IMG/VR virus record: IMGVR_UViG_3300036861_000139
Span: 1 to 26,785 of that record
Length of the DNA: 26,785 bases
Source: a virus
Reading direction: 5' to 3' (one strand)
A program made the translations under genes and the position numbers. The notes beneath the pieces are model-generated. The model did not search any database and had not been told where the DNA came from. It saw only the letters and a program-made list of their open reading frames with translations. Position 1 is the stretch's first letter. Each line of letters opens with the position of its first letter. This document shows positions 6,511 to 14,421 of the stretch, piece by piece.

Positions 6511-6905
6511 GTCCTTGGTTCCTGCTGGCGGTCATGTCCCTGGCCACGTTCATGCTGACCCGGCTGGTGGTCGACCTGGACTTCCCGCCGGTGCTGTGGC
6601 TGCGTGACCGGGTCGTCGGCGGATGGCGTCCGATGACGGCGTCGGAGCACGCCGCGTACCGGCCCGACCGGGCGAACAAGCTGTTCAAGGTCATCGACGG
6701 GGAGGACTACCGGTGGATCGACCGCACCCCGTGGGTGCCCCTGTTCTTCTCCGACCTCATCTCCTGCCCGTGGTGCGCGGGAGGATGGCTGGCACTGGGG
6801 ATCACGGCGGGTACATGGTCAACCGTGGGCCTGCCGTTACCGCTGCTGATGTGGCCCGCCACGTGGGCTCTGGGCAGTTTGCTCGCAAGCCGCGACTGGG
6901 TTTAA
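6507..6905 (+). CDS. DUF1360 family membrane protein
   Basis: ATG 6507 (ATGA overlap) encodes 132 residues. An N-terminal transmembrane segment (WFLLAVMSLATFMLTRLVV) is followed by DFPPVLWLRDRV, then a polar region, then FFSDLISCPWCAGGWLALGI leading into one or two more hydrophobic stretches. A membrane segment followed by an LxxCPWCxGxW motif is the signature of DUF1360. Its function is not established; relatives occur in phages and in Bacillus. Here it is coupled to another membrane protein between terminase and portal, an unusual position in the virion cassette. A strong terminator follows 22 nt downstream. Confidence 0.75.
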   Translation: MSPWFLLAVMSLATFMLTRLVVDLDFPPVLWLRDRVVGGWRPMTASEHAAYRPDRANKLFKVIDGEDYRWIDRTPWVPLFFSDLISCPWCAGGWLALGITAGTWSTVGLPLPLLMWPATWALGSLLASRDWV

Positions 6906-6927
6906 CTGGCACCAGGTTCCATGCCCG

Positions 6928-6960
6928 AAACCCTCGGAGAGTCCCCCTCCCGAGGGCTTT
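6928..6960 (+). terminator. Rho-independent terminator after the terminase operon
   Basis: CCCTCGG (6931-6937) pairs perfectly with CCGAGGG (6950-6956). The stem is flanked by AAA upstream and CTTTG downstream, giving a GC-rich hairpin with a short T-run. It separates the terminase/membrane-protein operon from the portal gene. Confidence 0.75.
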
Positions 6961-6983
6961 GTGCTGTCCTGATCCGGCCAGGT

Positions 6984-6992
6984 AGCTACAGT
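6984..6992 (+). promoter_or_regulatory. Possible -10 element for the portal operon
   Basis: TACAGT at 6987-6992 matches the actinobacterial -10 pattern (TANNNT) and lies between the terminator and the portal ribosome binding site (GGAGG at 7012-7016). No good -35 box was found at normal spacing. The main argument is positional: a new promoter is needed after the terminator. Confidence 0.25.
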
Positions 6993-7022
6993 GAGTGCAG
7001 GCGACGACCCTGGAGGACCCGC

Positions 7023-8804
7023 ATGCCATGGTGGACGTTCGGTCTGGGGCAGCGTCCTGAAGTCCCCCGGGATGCCCTGGCAGCCGCGTACGAGCGATCG
7101 CTGACGGCAGCGGCCAGCCCCGTCGCGTCGCCTCAGTCATCGCTGCTGCGCAGCACGGAGAGCTGGCAGGATGAGGCCTGGCGGTACTACGACACGCTGG
7201 GCGAGTTCAACTACGCGGTCACCTGGATCGCAGCCATGCAGTCCAGGGTGCGCCTGTTCGCAGCAGAGCTGGTCCCCGGCCAGGACGAGCCGGTGCGCCT
7301 GGAGGACGGCCTTGCTGTTGACGTGATGAACAAGCTGGCCGGCGGTGTCTCGGGGCAGACCCAGCTGATGGCCAGCCTCGCCACGCAGCTCGCGGTGCCC
7401 GGGGAAGGGTACCTGGTCGGCGAGACCGTGGACGGGGTCGAGAAGTGGTCGGTGCGCTCCATCGACGAAGTGCAGTCCCGGCACAAGCAGTACGAGGTAC
7501 GGGATGAGAACCTTCCGCAGGGTGACCGGTGGCGCCCACTGGTCAACGGCCACGTGGTGCGGATCTGGCGCCCGCACAAGCGCTGGTACCACATGGCGGA
7601 TTCGTCCTCCCGTTCGGCCCGTTCCACCATGCGGGAACTGGAGCTGGTAAACCGCCATATTCTGGCCCAGTACCTGTCCCGGCTGGCGTCCGCCGGGGTC
7701 GTGATGTTCCCGGACGAGATCATGTTTCCTGTCCGGGAGGAGTTCGCGGAGGCCAACGATCCGTTCATGGCCGAATGGATCGAGATCGCTGCTACCGCGA
7801 TCCGTGAGCCGGGGGCGGCGTCGGCGATTATCCCCATCCCTATGCGGGTGCCCGCTGAGATGGTGGACAAGGTCAAGTTCCTGGACTTCACGCTGAAGAT
7901 CGATGAGAAGGTCATCGAGAAGCGTGACTCGGCCATCAAGCGTCTGGCCACACAGGTGAACATCCCTGCTGAGGTACTGCTCGGCATGGGAGACGTGAAC
8001 CACTGGGGAGCCTGGCAGATCGAAGAGGGGGCCCTGAAGACGACGATCGCTCCGGACGCGGAGCTGATCTCGGGCGCACTGACGACGGGCTATCTCCAGC
8101 CACGCATGGTCGCATCAGGTGAGACTGACGTATCCCGGTTCGTGGTCTGGTACGACATGTCCGAGCTGACCATGCGGCCGGACCGTTCCGGCGACGCCAT
8201 CCAGCTCTATGACCGGCTGGAGCTGAACGGCGAGGCTCTGCGCCGCGAGGCAGGTTTCGACGAAGCGGACAAGCCCACGGACGAAGACCTGAAGGAACAG
8301 GCGCTGAAGGTCATCATCAAGACACTGCCCTCGGGCGCGGCGTCGGCCCTGTCCCAGCTCATCGGCGAGGATGTGGCGCCCGTCATCCCGGTGTCCGCGC
8401 AGGCTCCGGACGTGGCCGAGACATCACAGAGCGATCTGCCTGCGTCCACCGGCGACGCCAACCAGGAGACAGGGCCGCCCAGCGGGGGCGAGGCACCGCC
8501 GGTGCCGGACGATGGCGCCGCTGCTGCGGCCCGTACCCAGCGGCTGATTCAGCAGGCGAAGGCACCGCACGCGATCCGGTTCGGACTGGGGGGTCAGTGG
8601 GAGCTGATGCATCCCTCCGCGTGCGAGAGCCACACCTACTCGTGCCCGTTCATGCAGTCGGCCCTGTCGCTCAAGCCGATGGCCACTCCGGGGCGCAGCG
8701 GTACCTACGAATGTTCCCTGGACGCGTTCGGCCGGCTGAGGATCGGGGATCTGTCCCCGCACAAGAACGCGAGCGACTACCGCATCACGCGGAGCATCCG
8801 GTGA
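7023..8804 (+). CDS. Portal protein
   Basis: The frame is open upstream, but GGAGG seven nt before ATG 7023 fixes the start, giving 593 residues. The central and C-terminal core contains KRLATQVNIPAEVLLGMGD followed by VNHWGAWQIEEG (roughly residues 307-338), the most conserved block of actinobacteriophage portals. The portal forms the dodecameric ring through which DNA enters the head. A low-complexity linker (about 465-510) leads to an extra C-terminal domain with HPSACESHTYSCPF and a TYECSLDAFGRLRIG segment. This extension recurs, from memory, in related portals, and its Cys/His pattern could bind metal. The stop overlaps the next GTG (GTGA), linking portal and MuF/protease expression. Confidence 0.93.
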   Translation: MPWWTFGLGQRPEVPRDALAAAYERSLTAAASPVASPQSSLLRSTESWQDEAWRYYDTLGEFNYAVTWIAAMQSRVRLFAAELVPGQDEPVRLEDGLAVDVMNKLAGGVSGQTQLMASLATQLAVPGEGYLVGETVDGVEKWSVRSIDEVQSRHKQYEVRDENLPQGDRWRPLVNGHVVRIWRPHKRWYHMADSSSRSARSTMRELELVNRHILAQYLSRLASAGVVMFPDEIMFPVREEFAEANDPFMAEWIEIAATAIREPGAASAIIPIPMRVPAEMVDKVKFLDFTLKIDEKVIEKRDSAIKRLATQVNIPAEVLLGMGDVNHWGAWQIEEGALKTTIAPDAELISGALTTGYLQPRMVASGETDVSRFVVWYDMSELTMRPDRSGDAIQLYDRLELNGEALRREAGFDEADKPTDEDLKEQALKVIIKTLPSGAASALSQLIGEDVAPVIPVSAQAPDVAETSQSDLPASTGDANQETGPPSGGEAPPVPDDGAAAAARTQRLIQQAKAPHAIRFGLGGQWELMHPSACESHTYSCPFMQSALSLKPMATPGRSGTYECSLDAFGRLRIGDLSPHKNASDYRITRSIR

Positions 8805-11800
8805 CCGCCACGTTCCACCTGAGGGGGCGGCACGTCCAGCACGCCCATGGACACCGAACGGTGGAGCTGGCGGACGGGGAGCATCTGGGCTGCGGGATGA
8901 TCGCGCTCATGCCGACCGCAGCGGACGCCAAGCGGCTGAAGCTGGCGGGTGGCGAGAGCGCCGAGGATCTGCACGTCACCCTGTTCTTCCTTGGCTGCGA
9001 CATGGCCGAGTGGACGCAGGATGACAAGGCTGCGCTCACCAACCGGGTCATGGACGCGGTCACCGCAGCAGCCCCGGCCACGGTGACCGGGAACGCCTTC
9101 GGGACCAATCACTGGAATGGCAACGGTGACAGCCCATGCTGGGTACTGGGCGTCGGAGATGTTCCGGCGGACGACCGGCCGGCTGACGGCGTGACTCTGG
9201 AGTCGGTGCGCGCCACCGTGGCGGAAGCGTTGGACGGACTCTCTGTCCCGCCCCAACACACCCCGTGGGCGCCTCATATCTGCATGGCGTACACGGGTGA
9301 TCTCACCCTGGCCAAGGAGCTGCAGAAGCGTCTCGGGCCGGTGGAGTTCGACCGGGTGCGGGTCGCCTTCGGTAACGACTACACCGACATCCCGCTGTCC
9401 GGTGCGCTCACCGCTGCGGCGGGCCCGCTGCGCCGGAACCTGACGGCCATGGAGCTGGCCGCGCACACGGACTTCGCCCGGATGCAGGACGCCTGGACCG
9501 ACGCGGTTGACGCGGTGCTGGCCGATCTGGAGCCTGCGTTCACCGCCCAGCGCGCGGACATCGTGGCGCAGGTGGCCGCAGCGGCTAAAGCGGACGACCT
9601 GACAGCCCTGGACGCCATCACGGTGGACGAAGAGGACGCGTATCAGGTGCTGCTCCCCCATCTGGTGAAGGCTGCGCAGGACGCTGCGGAGGCCCAGCAG
9701 GCAGAGGCGCAGGCGCAGGGGGTGACCGTTCCGGAGTGGTCGATCACCGCGTCGGGCGACGCGCTCACCGCTGCGGTCGGCAGAGACCTGCTCGACTCCG
9801 TGGCCCGCGTCACCGCCAGGCTCATGGCCACTTCCCTGGTCCAGAGCGCCACGCGCACCGCTCTGCGGCTGTTCGGCCGGGGGACGACCCCGGAGCTGGT
9901 CACAGCGGGCGTGGAACAGGGTCTGGAGGACCTTACAGACGCGGGCCCACGGGAATCGGTCGGCGGGGCGGTCACACAGGCGCAGAACGAGGGGCGCCGG
10001 ACCGTGCTCGCGGTTGCCCCGCCGGGCCGGTACTTCGCCAGCGAGGTGCTGGATCGCAACTCGTGCAAGCCGTGCCGGGACATCGACGGCACGGAGTACC
10101 CCTCGCTCGGCACCGCCATGGTGGCCTACCCGTCCGGCGGGTACCGCAAGTGTCTGGGCGGGTCCCGGTGCAGGGGCACGATCGTTACCGTATGGAGTCA
10201 GCCGGCCGGTGCAACCGCTTCGGCAGCCGTAACAGCAGAAGGAGCGGGTATGCCTTGGTCGGTGGTGGAGGGACATGACGGATGCGGCCCTGATGAGCCG
10301 TATGCCGTGGTCAAGGAGGCAGATGGCAGTGTCGAGGGCTGCCACGCCACGCAGGAGGAGGCGCAGGCGCAGGTGGACGCGCTGTATGCAGCCGAGAAGG
10401 ACGACATGCCGGACCAGTCGATGGACTACGCGGTGACCAGTGCGGCGGACGGAGACCAGACCGCCCCCTGGACCGGACCGCTCGCGGTCGAGGGCATCGT
10501 CACCGGGGACGGCAGGGAGTTCGCGTCCGGTGCGCTCACGTGGGCCGATCTCCCGGTGCCGCTGAGGTGGAACAAGGAGGACAGCCACGGGGGCGAGCCG
10601 CACACGGTGGCCGTCAACGTGGGCCGGATCGATAAGATCTGGCGCGACGGCGACAAGATCATGGGCTCCGGCGTGCTGAACCTGTCCGAGCCGGACGGCC
10701 AGCGGGTGTTCGACCTCATCAAGGGCAAGTTCCTGCGCGGCGTGTCCATCGATGCGGACAGCATCGGCGATGCGGACGTGGAGCTGGTCTGGCCCGAGGA
10801 CGGCACCGACGCCGAAGGCGACGATGACCCGCTGGCGCTGCTGTTCGGCGGGCCGCCCCCGGAGAAGATGATTTTTCATGCCGGCCGGATCAGGGCTGCG
10901 ACGCTGGTGGACATCCCGGCGTTTGCTGAGGCGTACATTGCGCTGACCGATGACAAGGGTGCAGTCGTCGCGGGCGGCGTGCCGTACCAGTTCGGGGCGG
11001 TGGGAGCGCACGATACGGCCACATCGGACGCCGAATGGGACGCCGGGGCGAACGAGAAGCGGCTTCCCTCCCCGCTCACGCTGGCTCAGGCCAGGGCTGC
11101 GTACGCATGGTTCGATGATGCGGCCGTGGAGGACGGGGAGATCCCCAAGACCGCGTGCAAGTTCCTGCACCACGAGATCAGCGCGGACGGGTCGGCGGGC
11201 GCTGCGAACCTGGCCGCGTGCTCGGCCACCATCGGGGCGCTGCATGGTGCGCGTACCCCGACCACGATTCCGGATGCGGACCGGCGCGGGGTCTACGACC
11301 ACGTGGCGGGTCACCTGCGGGACGCCGGGCAGGAGCCGGAGCCGTTCTCTGTGCGGCGTGCGGTGACCGCAGCGGTGTCCATGGCGGACCACCGGCCCCC
11401 GCTGGACTGGTTCACTGATCCGGGGCTGGCCGGGTACACCGGGATCGTGGTCACCGACGAAGGCCGCGTGTACGGTCACGTGGCGCCGTGGAACGCGTGC
11501 CACATCGGGTACGACGGGGAGTGCGTCACCGCTCCCCGGGAGGACGTGCACGATCACTACATGACCGGCGAGGTGGTCTGCTCTGACGGGTCGCGCTCGC
11601 AGGTCGGTCAGATCACGATCGGCACCGGCCACGCCTCGCTGTACATGAAGGCGCGCCCGGCGGCCGATCACTACGACAACACCGGCACGGCTATCGCTGA
11701 TGTGGCTGTGGGCAACGACAAGCACGGGATCTGGCTGGCGGGTGCGATCAGGCCGGGCGCCGACCCGCAGGCCGTGTTCGAGCTGCGTGCGGCGGGCCGT

Positions 11801-12043
11801 GTCTCCGGTGACTGGCGCAATATCGGGGGCAAGCTTCGGCTCGTGGCGCTGCTGGGGGTGAACGTTGCCGGGTTCCTCCAGAGCGACACGCGGACCCGGG
11901 CGCGGGTGGCCGGCGGTCAGCCCATGGCGCTGGTTGCGGCAGGTGTGGCGCCTGCGGTCTGGCATCCTGAGGCCATGGACCTGAAGAGGGCGTACCGCGT
12001 CATCATGGATGACCTGAAAGCCCGGGTTGACGGGGGGAGGTGA
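8801..12043 (+). CDS. MuF-like and capsid maturation protease fusion with N-terminal 2H phosphoesterase domain
   Basis: GTG 8801 (GTGA overlap with the portal) encodes 1080 residues. Residues about 30-205 form a 2H phosphoesterase/RNA-ligase-like domain with LHVTLFFLG (H58-x-T60) and PHICMAYTG (H159-x-C161; the second motif normally has Thr or Ser). Residues about 210-465 are MuF-like, ending with a C422-x2-C425 pair and C451/C457 in the GGSRCRGT region, probably zinc-binding. A short WSVVEGHDGC...GCHAT module (482-535) precedes a prohead-protease-like domain (about 550-710) with His596/His601 and Ser649 in LRGVSIDAD as candidate catalytic residues. A KFLHHEIS module (near 790) and a C-terminal domain with HYDNTGTAIADVAVG complete it. 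It probably assembles with the portal and cleaves capsid scaffold. No separate scaffold gene is present. Confidence 0.85.
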   Translation: MTATFHLRGRHVQHAHGHRTVELADGEHLGCGMIALMPTAADAKRLKLAGGESAEDLHVTLFFLGCDMAEWTQDDKAALTNRVMDAVTAAAPATVTGNAFGTNHWNGNGDSPCWVLGVGDVPADDRPADGVTLESVRATVAEALDGLSVPPQHTPWAPHICMAYTGDLTLAKELQKRLGPVEFDRVRVAFGNDYTDIPLSGALTAAAGPLRRNLTAMELAAHTDFARMQDAWTDAVDAVLADLEPAFTAQRADIVAQVAAAAKADDLTALDAITVDEEDAYQVLLPHLVKAAQDAAEAQQAEAQAQGVTVPEWSITASGDALTAAVGRDLLDSVARVTARLMATSLVQSATRTALRLFGRGTTPELVTAGVEQGLEDLTDAGPRESVGGAVTQAQNEGRRTVLAVAPPGRYFASEVLDRNSCKPCRDIDGTEYPSLGTAMVAYPSGGYRKCLGGSRCRGTIVTVWSQPAGATASAAVTAEGAGMPWSVVEGHDGCGPDEPYAVVKEADGSVEGCHATQEEAQAQVDALYAAEKDDMPDQSMDYAVTSAADGDQTAPWTGPLAVEGIVTGDGREFASGALTWADLPVPLRWNKEDSHGGEPHTVAVNVGRIDKIWRDGDKIMGSGVLNLSEPDGQRVFDLIKGKFLRGVSIDADSIGDADVELVWPEDGTDAEGDDDPLALLFGGPPPEKMIFHAGRIRAATLVDIPAFAEAYIALTDDKGAVVAGGVPYQFGAVGAHDTATSDAEWDAGANEKRLPSPLTLAQARAAYAWFDDAAVEDGEIPKTACKFLHHEISADGSAGAANLAACSATIGALHGARTPTTIPDADRRGVYDHVAGHLRDAGQEPEPFSVRRAVTAAVSMADHRPPLDWFTDPGLAGYTGIVVTDEGRVYGHVAPWNACHIGYDGECVTAPREDVHDHYMTGEVVCSDGSRSQVGQITIGTGHASLYMKARPAADHYDNTGTAIADVAVGNDKHGIWLAGAIRPGADPQAVFELRAAGRVSGDWRNIGGKLRLVALLGVNVAGFLQSDTRTRARVAGGQPMALVAAGVAPAVWHPEAMDLKRAYRVIMDDLKARVDGGR

Positions 12044-12045
12044 TC
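12036..12045 (+). promoter_or_regulatory. Perfect extended ribosome binding site of the 19-residue gene
   Basis: GGAGGTGATC is complementary over ten bases to the 3' end of 16S rRNA. It overlaps the stop codon of the fusion gene and lies 8 nt (from GGAGG) before ATG 12049. The same decamer precedes the gene at 14422. It decides that the tiny downstream frame is a real start. Confidence 0.75.
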
Positions 12046-12048
12046 GCC

Positions 12049-12108
12049 ATGTGCGCATGTGGCAAGAAGAAGGCTAAGCCCGTGATCCCCCCGCCCCAGT
12101 CAGTCTGA
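12049..12108 (+). CDS. Tiny CxC lysine/proline peptide (19 residues)
   Basis: ATG 12049 encodes MCACGKKKAKPVIPPPQSV and stops at 12106-12108, ahead of a strong terminator. The evidence that it is a gene is the perfect ten-base extended Shine-Dalgarno sequence and its placement between the capsid protease and capsid genes. From memory, many actinobacteriophages carry a comparably short CxCG plus lysine-rich frame near this point. The two cysteines and basic patch could bind a metal or nucleic acid, or the peptide could act in capsid assembly. No function is established. Translation could also serve to keep ribosomes close to the terminator hairpin, as in a leader peptide. Confidence 0.6.
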   Translation: MCACGKKKAKPVIPPPQSV

Positions 12109-12126
12109 CCACCTAGAGTCACACCT

Positions 12127-12161
12127 GAAAGCCACCGGATACTGGGTCTCCGGTGGCTTTC
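12127..12161 (+). terminator. Strong rho-independent terminator before the capsid gene
   Basis: GAAAGCCACCGG (12127-12138) pairs without mismatch with CCGGTGGCTTTC (12150-12161), a 12-bp stem with an 11-nt loop and A/T flanks that make it terminator-like on both strands. It closes the portal/protease transcript and isolates capsid expression. Confidence 0.85.
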
Positions 12162-12209
12162 GTGCTGCTGACCATTATGTTTAACCGATTTGACAAACCT
12201 AATTGATCT

Positions 12210-12238
12210 TTGCTCTCCCCGTAGCACGGTGCTAACTT
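12210..12238 (+). promoter_or_regulatory. Candidate capsid promoter in an AT-rich island
   Basis: The 130 bases after the terminator are clearly AT-richer than the window. TTGCTC (12210-12215) and TAACTT (12233-12238) are spaced by 17 nt, and a perfect TTGACA stands at 12190-12195 with no matching -10. The predicted leader of about 50 nt contains a TCGGA/TCCGA inverted repeat (12256-12260 and 12270-12274) and a strong AGGGAGGGA ribosome binding site 7 nt before ATG 12293. High-level capsid expression from this site is the natural reading. The exact boxes are uncertain. Confidence 0.5.
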
Positions 12239-12292
12239 GACCCTGAGTAGTGCCATCGGACTAGTTAGATCCGACTAGGGAGGGACCAGAAA

Positions 12293-14113
12293 ATGGCCCG
12301 TGATGAACTGTTTTCGGCCCCAGCGGATCTGACTCTGCTGAGCGTCGCCGACCTCACAGAGCTGCAGGACAAGGGCCGTGCGGAAATCGACCGGCTCAAC
12401 TCCGCAGACACCGAAGAGGTAAGCGGCGAGTCCGTCTCCCAGCGCATCGCCTACGCCAGCCGCGTGGCCGATGACCTGGACCGTATCTCCGCTGAACTGG
12501 AGGGCAAGCAGGCCACGGCCGCCAGGCTCGCTGAGCAGGCGCGCATCAAGGCAGCCGACCAGATGTCCGCCATCGCCGCGCGGGTCAACGGCCCGGTCGA
12601 GTCGGCCACCGAGACGGCGCCCGTCGCCGCTGCGGTAGACACCGAGGCCATCGCCAAGGCAACCGCGCAGGGAGTCACCGCCGCACTCGCCACGATGATG
12701 AGTGACCGGCGCGGCGGGCTCGACGCTGACACCATCTCCCGGCGTGCCACGGCTTCCCTGTCGGAGACCGCCCGCGTAGCCCCGGCCGCGCAGGTCTCCA
12801 CCCCGCGCCTCGCGGTCACCGCGTCGATCGACATTCCCGGTGTCAGCCACGGCTCCGAGCTCACCTCGATGGACTCCCTCGGCGAGGCCTTCGCCAAGAA
12901 GTCGCGGGCCATCCCGGTCAGTCGTTCTGGCTCGACCGACCAGGGTCACATCGTGGCCACGGTCAAGAACCGGTTCGACCACACGGTCGATGACCGTACC
13001 TCGTTCGCTCAGGTCGGCGAGCTGATCAACCACCTTACGCGGCAGGAGGTGAAGGAATCGCTCGTGGCCGGCGGTGGCTGGTGTGCCCCCTCCGAGACGC
13101 GCTACGACTTCTTCAACATCGCCTGTTCGGACGGCCTCATCGACCTGCCGACCGTGGGCATCACCCGGGGCGGCATCAAGTTCCCGATCTCCCCGTCGCT
13201 CGCCTCAGCTGTGGGCTCGACAGCTTTCGGTGGGTTCGCGGTCTCGTTCTCGAACACGTCGAACCCGTGGCTGTGGACCGAGGCCGATGACATTCTTACG
13301 GTCACCGGCTCGACCAACAAGCCGTGCATCCGGGTCCCTTGCCCGAGCTTCGACGAAGAGCGGCTTGAGTGCTACGGCATCTGCCTCACAGCAGGCAACC
13401 TGACCAACGACGCGTACCCCGAGGCCACCCAGAACACCATCCAGCTGCTCATGCAGGCGCACGAGCGGGCCATGAACGCCCGGCTCATCGCGCTCATGGT
13501 GGCCAACAGCTCTGCTGTCATCAGCACCAATGAGTTCGCCAACGGCGGTACGGCTGCCACGGCCAAGCCTGTCTTCCAACAGGTGTTGGGCGGCATCGAC
13601 CTCGGAGCCACCGACTACCGCGCCCGCTACGGCATGTGCACCGACGACATCCTTGAGGTCGTCGCTCCGTACTGGCTGCGCAACGTCATCCGCGCCGACC
13701 TGGCGTGGCGCACCGGCGTGGACATGCTCTCCGTCAGCGACCTGGCCATCACCTCGTTCTTCACGGACCGCAACCTGCGGGTCCAGTGGGTGAATGACTG
13801 GCAGGTGCGTGGGTCCGGCCAGTTCGGCAACGCCACCCCGATGACCGCGTGGCCGACCACAGCGGACGTGATGATCTTCGCGGCCGGTACGTTCATCCAT
13901 GGACAGGGAATGACCCTGGACCTCGGTGTCATCCGGGACAGTGTCCTGAACGCTGAGAACGACTACACCGCCGCGTGGAGCGAAGAGTGCCACCTCATCG
14001 CGGCCGTGGGCCACGAGTCGCGGCAGTACCGGATCACCTTCTCCGTGATGGGTGCCACCACCGTGGCGCAGGTGGTCCCGGGGACCAGCCTGGAATCCTT
14101 CCCCAACCTCTAG
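12293..14113 (+). CDS. Major capsid protein with N-terminal scaffold-like domain (HK97-type)
   Basis: This 606-residue protein lies directly downstream of the protease fusion, has its own terminator-promoter region, and has a strong ribosome binding site. Residues about 20-110 are a charged coiled-coil-like segment (DKGRAEIDRLNSAD and onwards), and the stretch to about 190 is Ala/Thr-rich. This is the expected layout of a cleavable scaffolding (delta) domain. From about residue 190 the sequence becomes a mixed alpha/beta body. It contains a long helix with ERAMNARLIALMVAN and a C-terminal part with WSEECHLIAAVGHESRQYRI, compatible with the HK97 fold. The capsid shell would be built from the processed C-terminal part. 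Assignment rests on position, size and layout rather than a diagnostic motif. Confidence 0.82.
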   Translation: MARDELFSAPADLTLLSVADLTELQDKGRAEIDRLNSADTEEVSGESVSQRIAYASRVADDLDRISAELEGKQATAARLAEQARIKAADQMSAIAARVNGPVESATETAPVAAAVDTEAIAKATAQGVTAALATMMSDRRGGLDADTISRRATASLSETARVAPAAQVSTPRLAVTASIDIPGVSHGSELTSMDSLGEAFAKKSRAIPVSRSGSTDQGHIVATVKNRFDHTVDDRTSFAQVGELINHLTRQEVKESLVAGGGWCAPSETRYDFFNIACSDGLIDLPTVGITRGGIKFPISPSLASAVGSTAFGGFAVSFSNTSNPWLWTEADDILTVTGSTNKPCIRVPCPSFDEERLECYGICLTAGNLTNDAYPEATQNTIQLLMQAHERAMNARLIALMVANSSAVISTNEFANGGTAATAKPVFQQVLGGIDLGATDYRARYGMCTDDILEVVAPYWLRNVIRADLAWRTGVDMLSVSDLAITSFFTDRNLRVQWVNDWQVRGSGQFGNATPMTAWPTTADVMIFAAGTFIHGQGMTLDLGVIRDSVLNAENDYTAAWSEECHLIAAVGHESRQYRITFSVMGATTVAQVVPGTSLESFPNL

Positions 14114-14139
14114 TCCGAACCTGAACCGGAGGTAGGCGC

Positions 14140-14400
14140 ATGGCTTCGTTCGACAGTCAGACACAGAGCATCCCCAACACAACTGCAACGAAGATCGTCA
14201 GTTCGGACAACTTCGATCGTCTCGTGTACATCCGTCAGTCCGTGGACACAAAGATGGCGTTCACCAGTGCGGGTGCGTCTACAGGAGCCGCTGTCTCTGT
14301 CGTGGGCGGGTCGTTTGTTCTTCCGGCTCGCGAAGAGTTGTGGGTCTACCACAGCTATGGGAGTACGCAACCTGTCGAGTTCGTAGTAACCGCTAAGTGA
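14140..14400 (+). CDS. Small beta-rich virion protein, possible capsid decoration
   Basis: ATG 14140, behind a GGAGGT site, gives 86 residues with no cysteine and an alternating polar/hydrophobic pattern: TATKIVSSDN, RLVYIRQSV, AAVSVVGGSF, ELWVYHSYG, VEFVVTAK. This suggests an all-beta sandwich. Small beta proteins immediately after the capsid gene are often decoration or head-fibre proteins, so that role is inferred from place and shape. The gene is less GC-rich than its neighbours. A few other phage families have similar small proteins of unknown role at this site, so the function remains open. Confidence 0.6.
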   Translation: MASFDSQTQSIPNTTATKIVSSDNFDRLVYIRQSVDTKMAFTSAGASTGAAVSVVGGSFVLPAREELWVYHSYGSTQPVEFVVTAK

Positions 14401-14407
14401 CTGCAGG

Positions 14408-14417
14408 GGAGGTGATC
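14408..14417 (+). promoter_or_regulatory. Perfect extended ribosome binding site
   Basis: GGAGGTGATC, fully complementary to the 16S rRNA 3' end, stands 9 nt (from GGAGG) before ATG 14422. It is the same decamer found before the 19-residue gene and implies heavy translation of the gene that follows. Confidence 0.75.
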
Positions 14418-14421
14418 GTCC

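Noticed and set aside
8777-12058. A very long open frame on the minus strand opposite the MuF/protease fusion.
   Set aside because: It mirrors a GC-rich + strand gene with clear domains; stop codons are rare on the opposite strand in such DNA. The predicted protein is Arg/His/Pro-rich without motifs and has no start signals.
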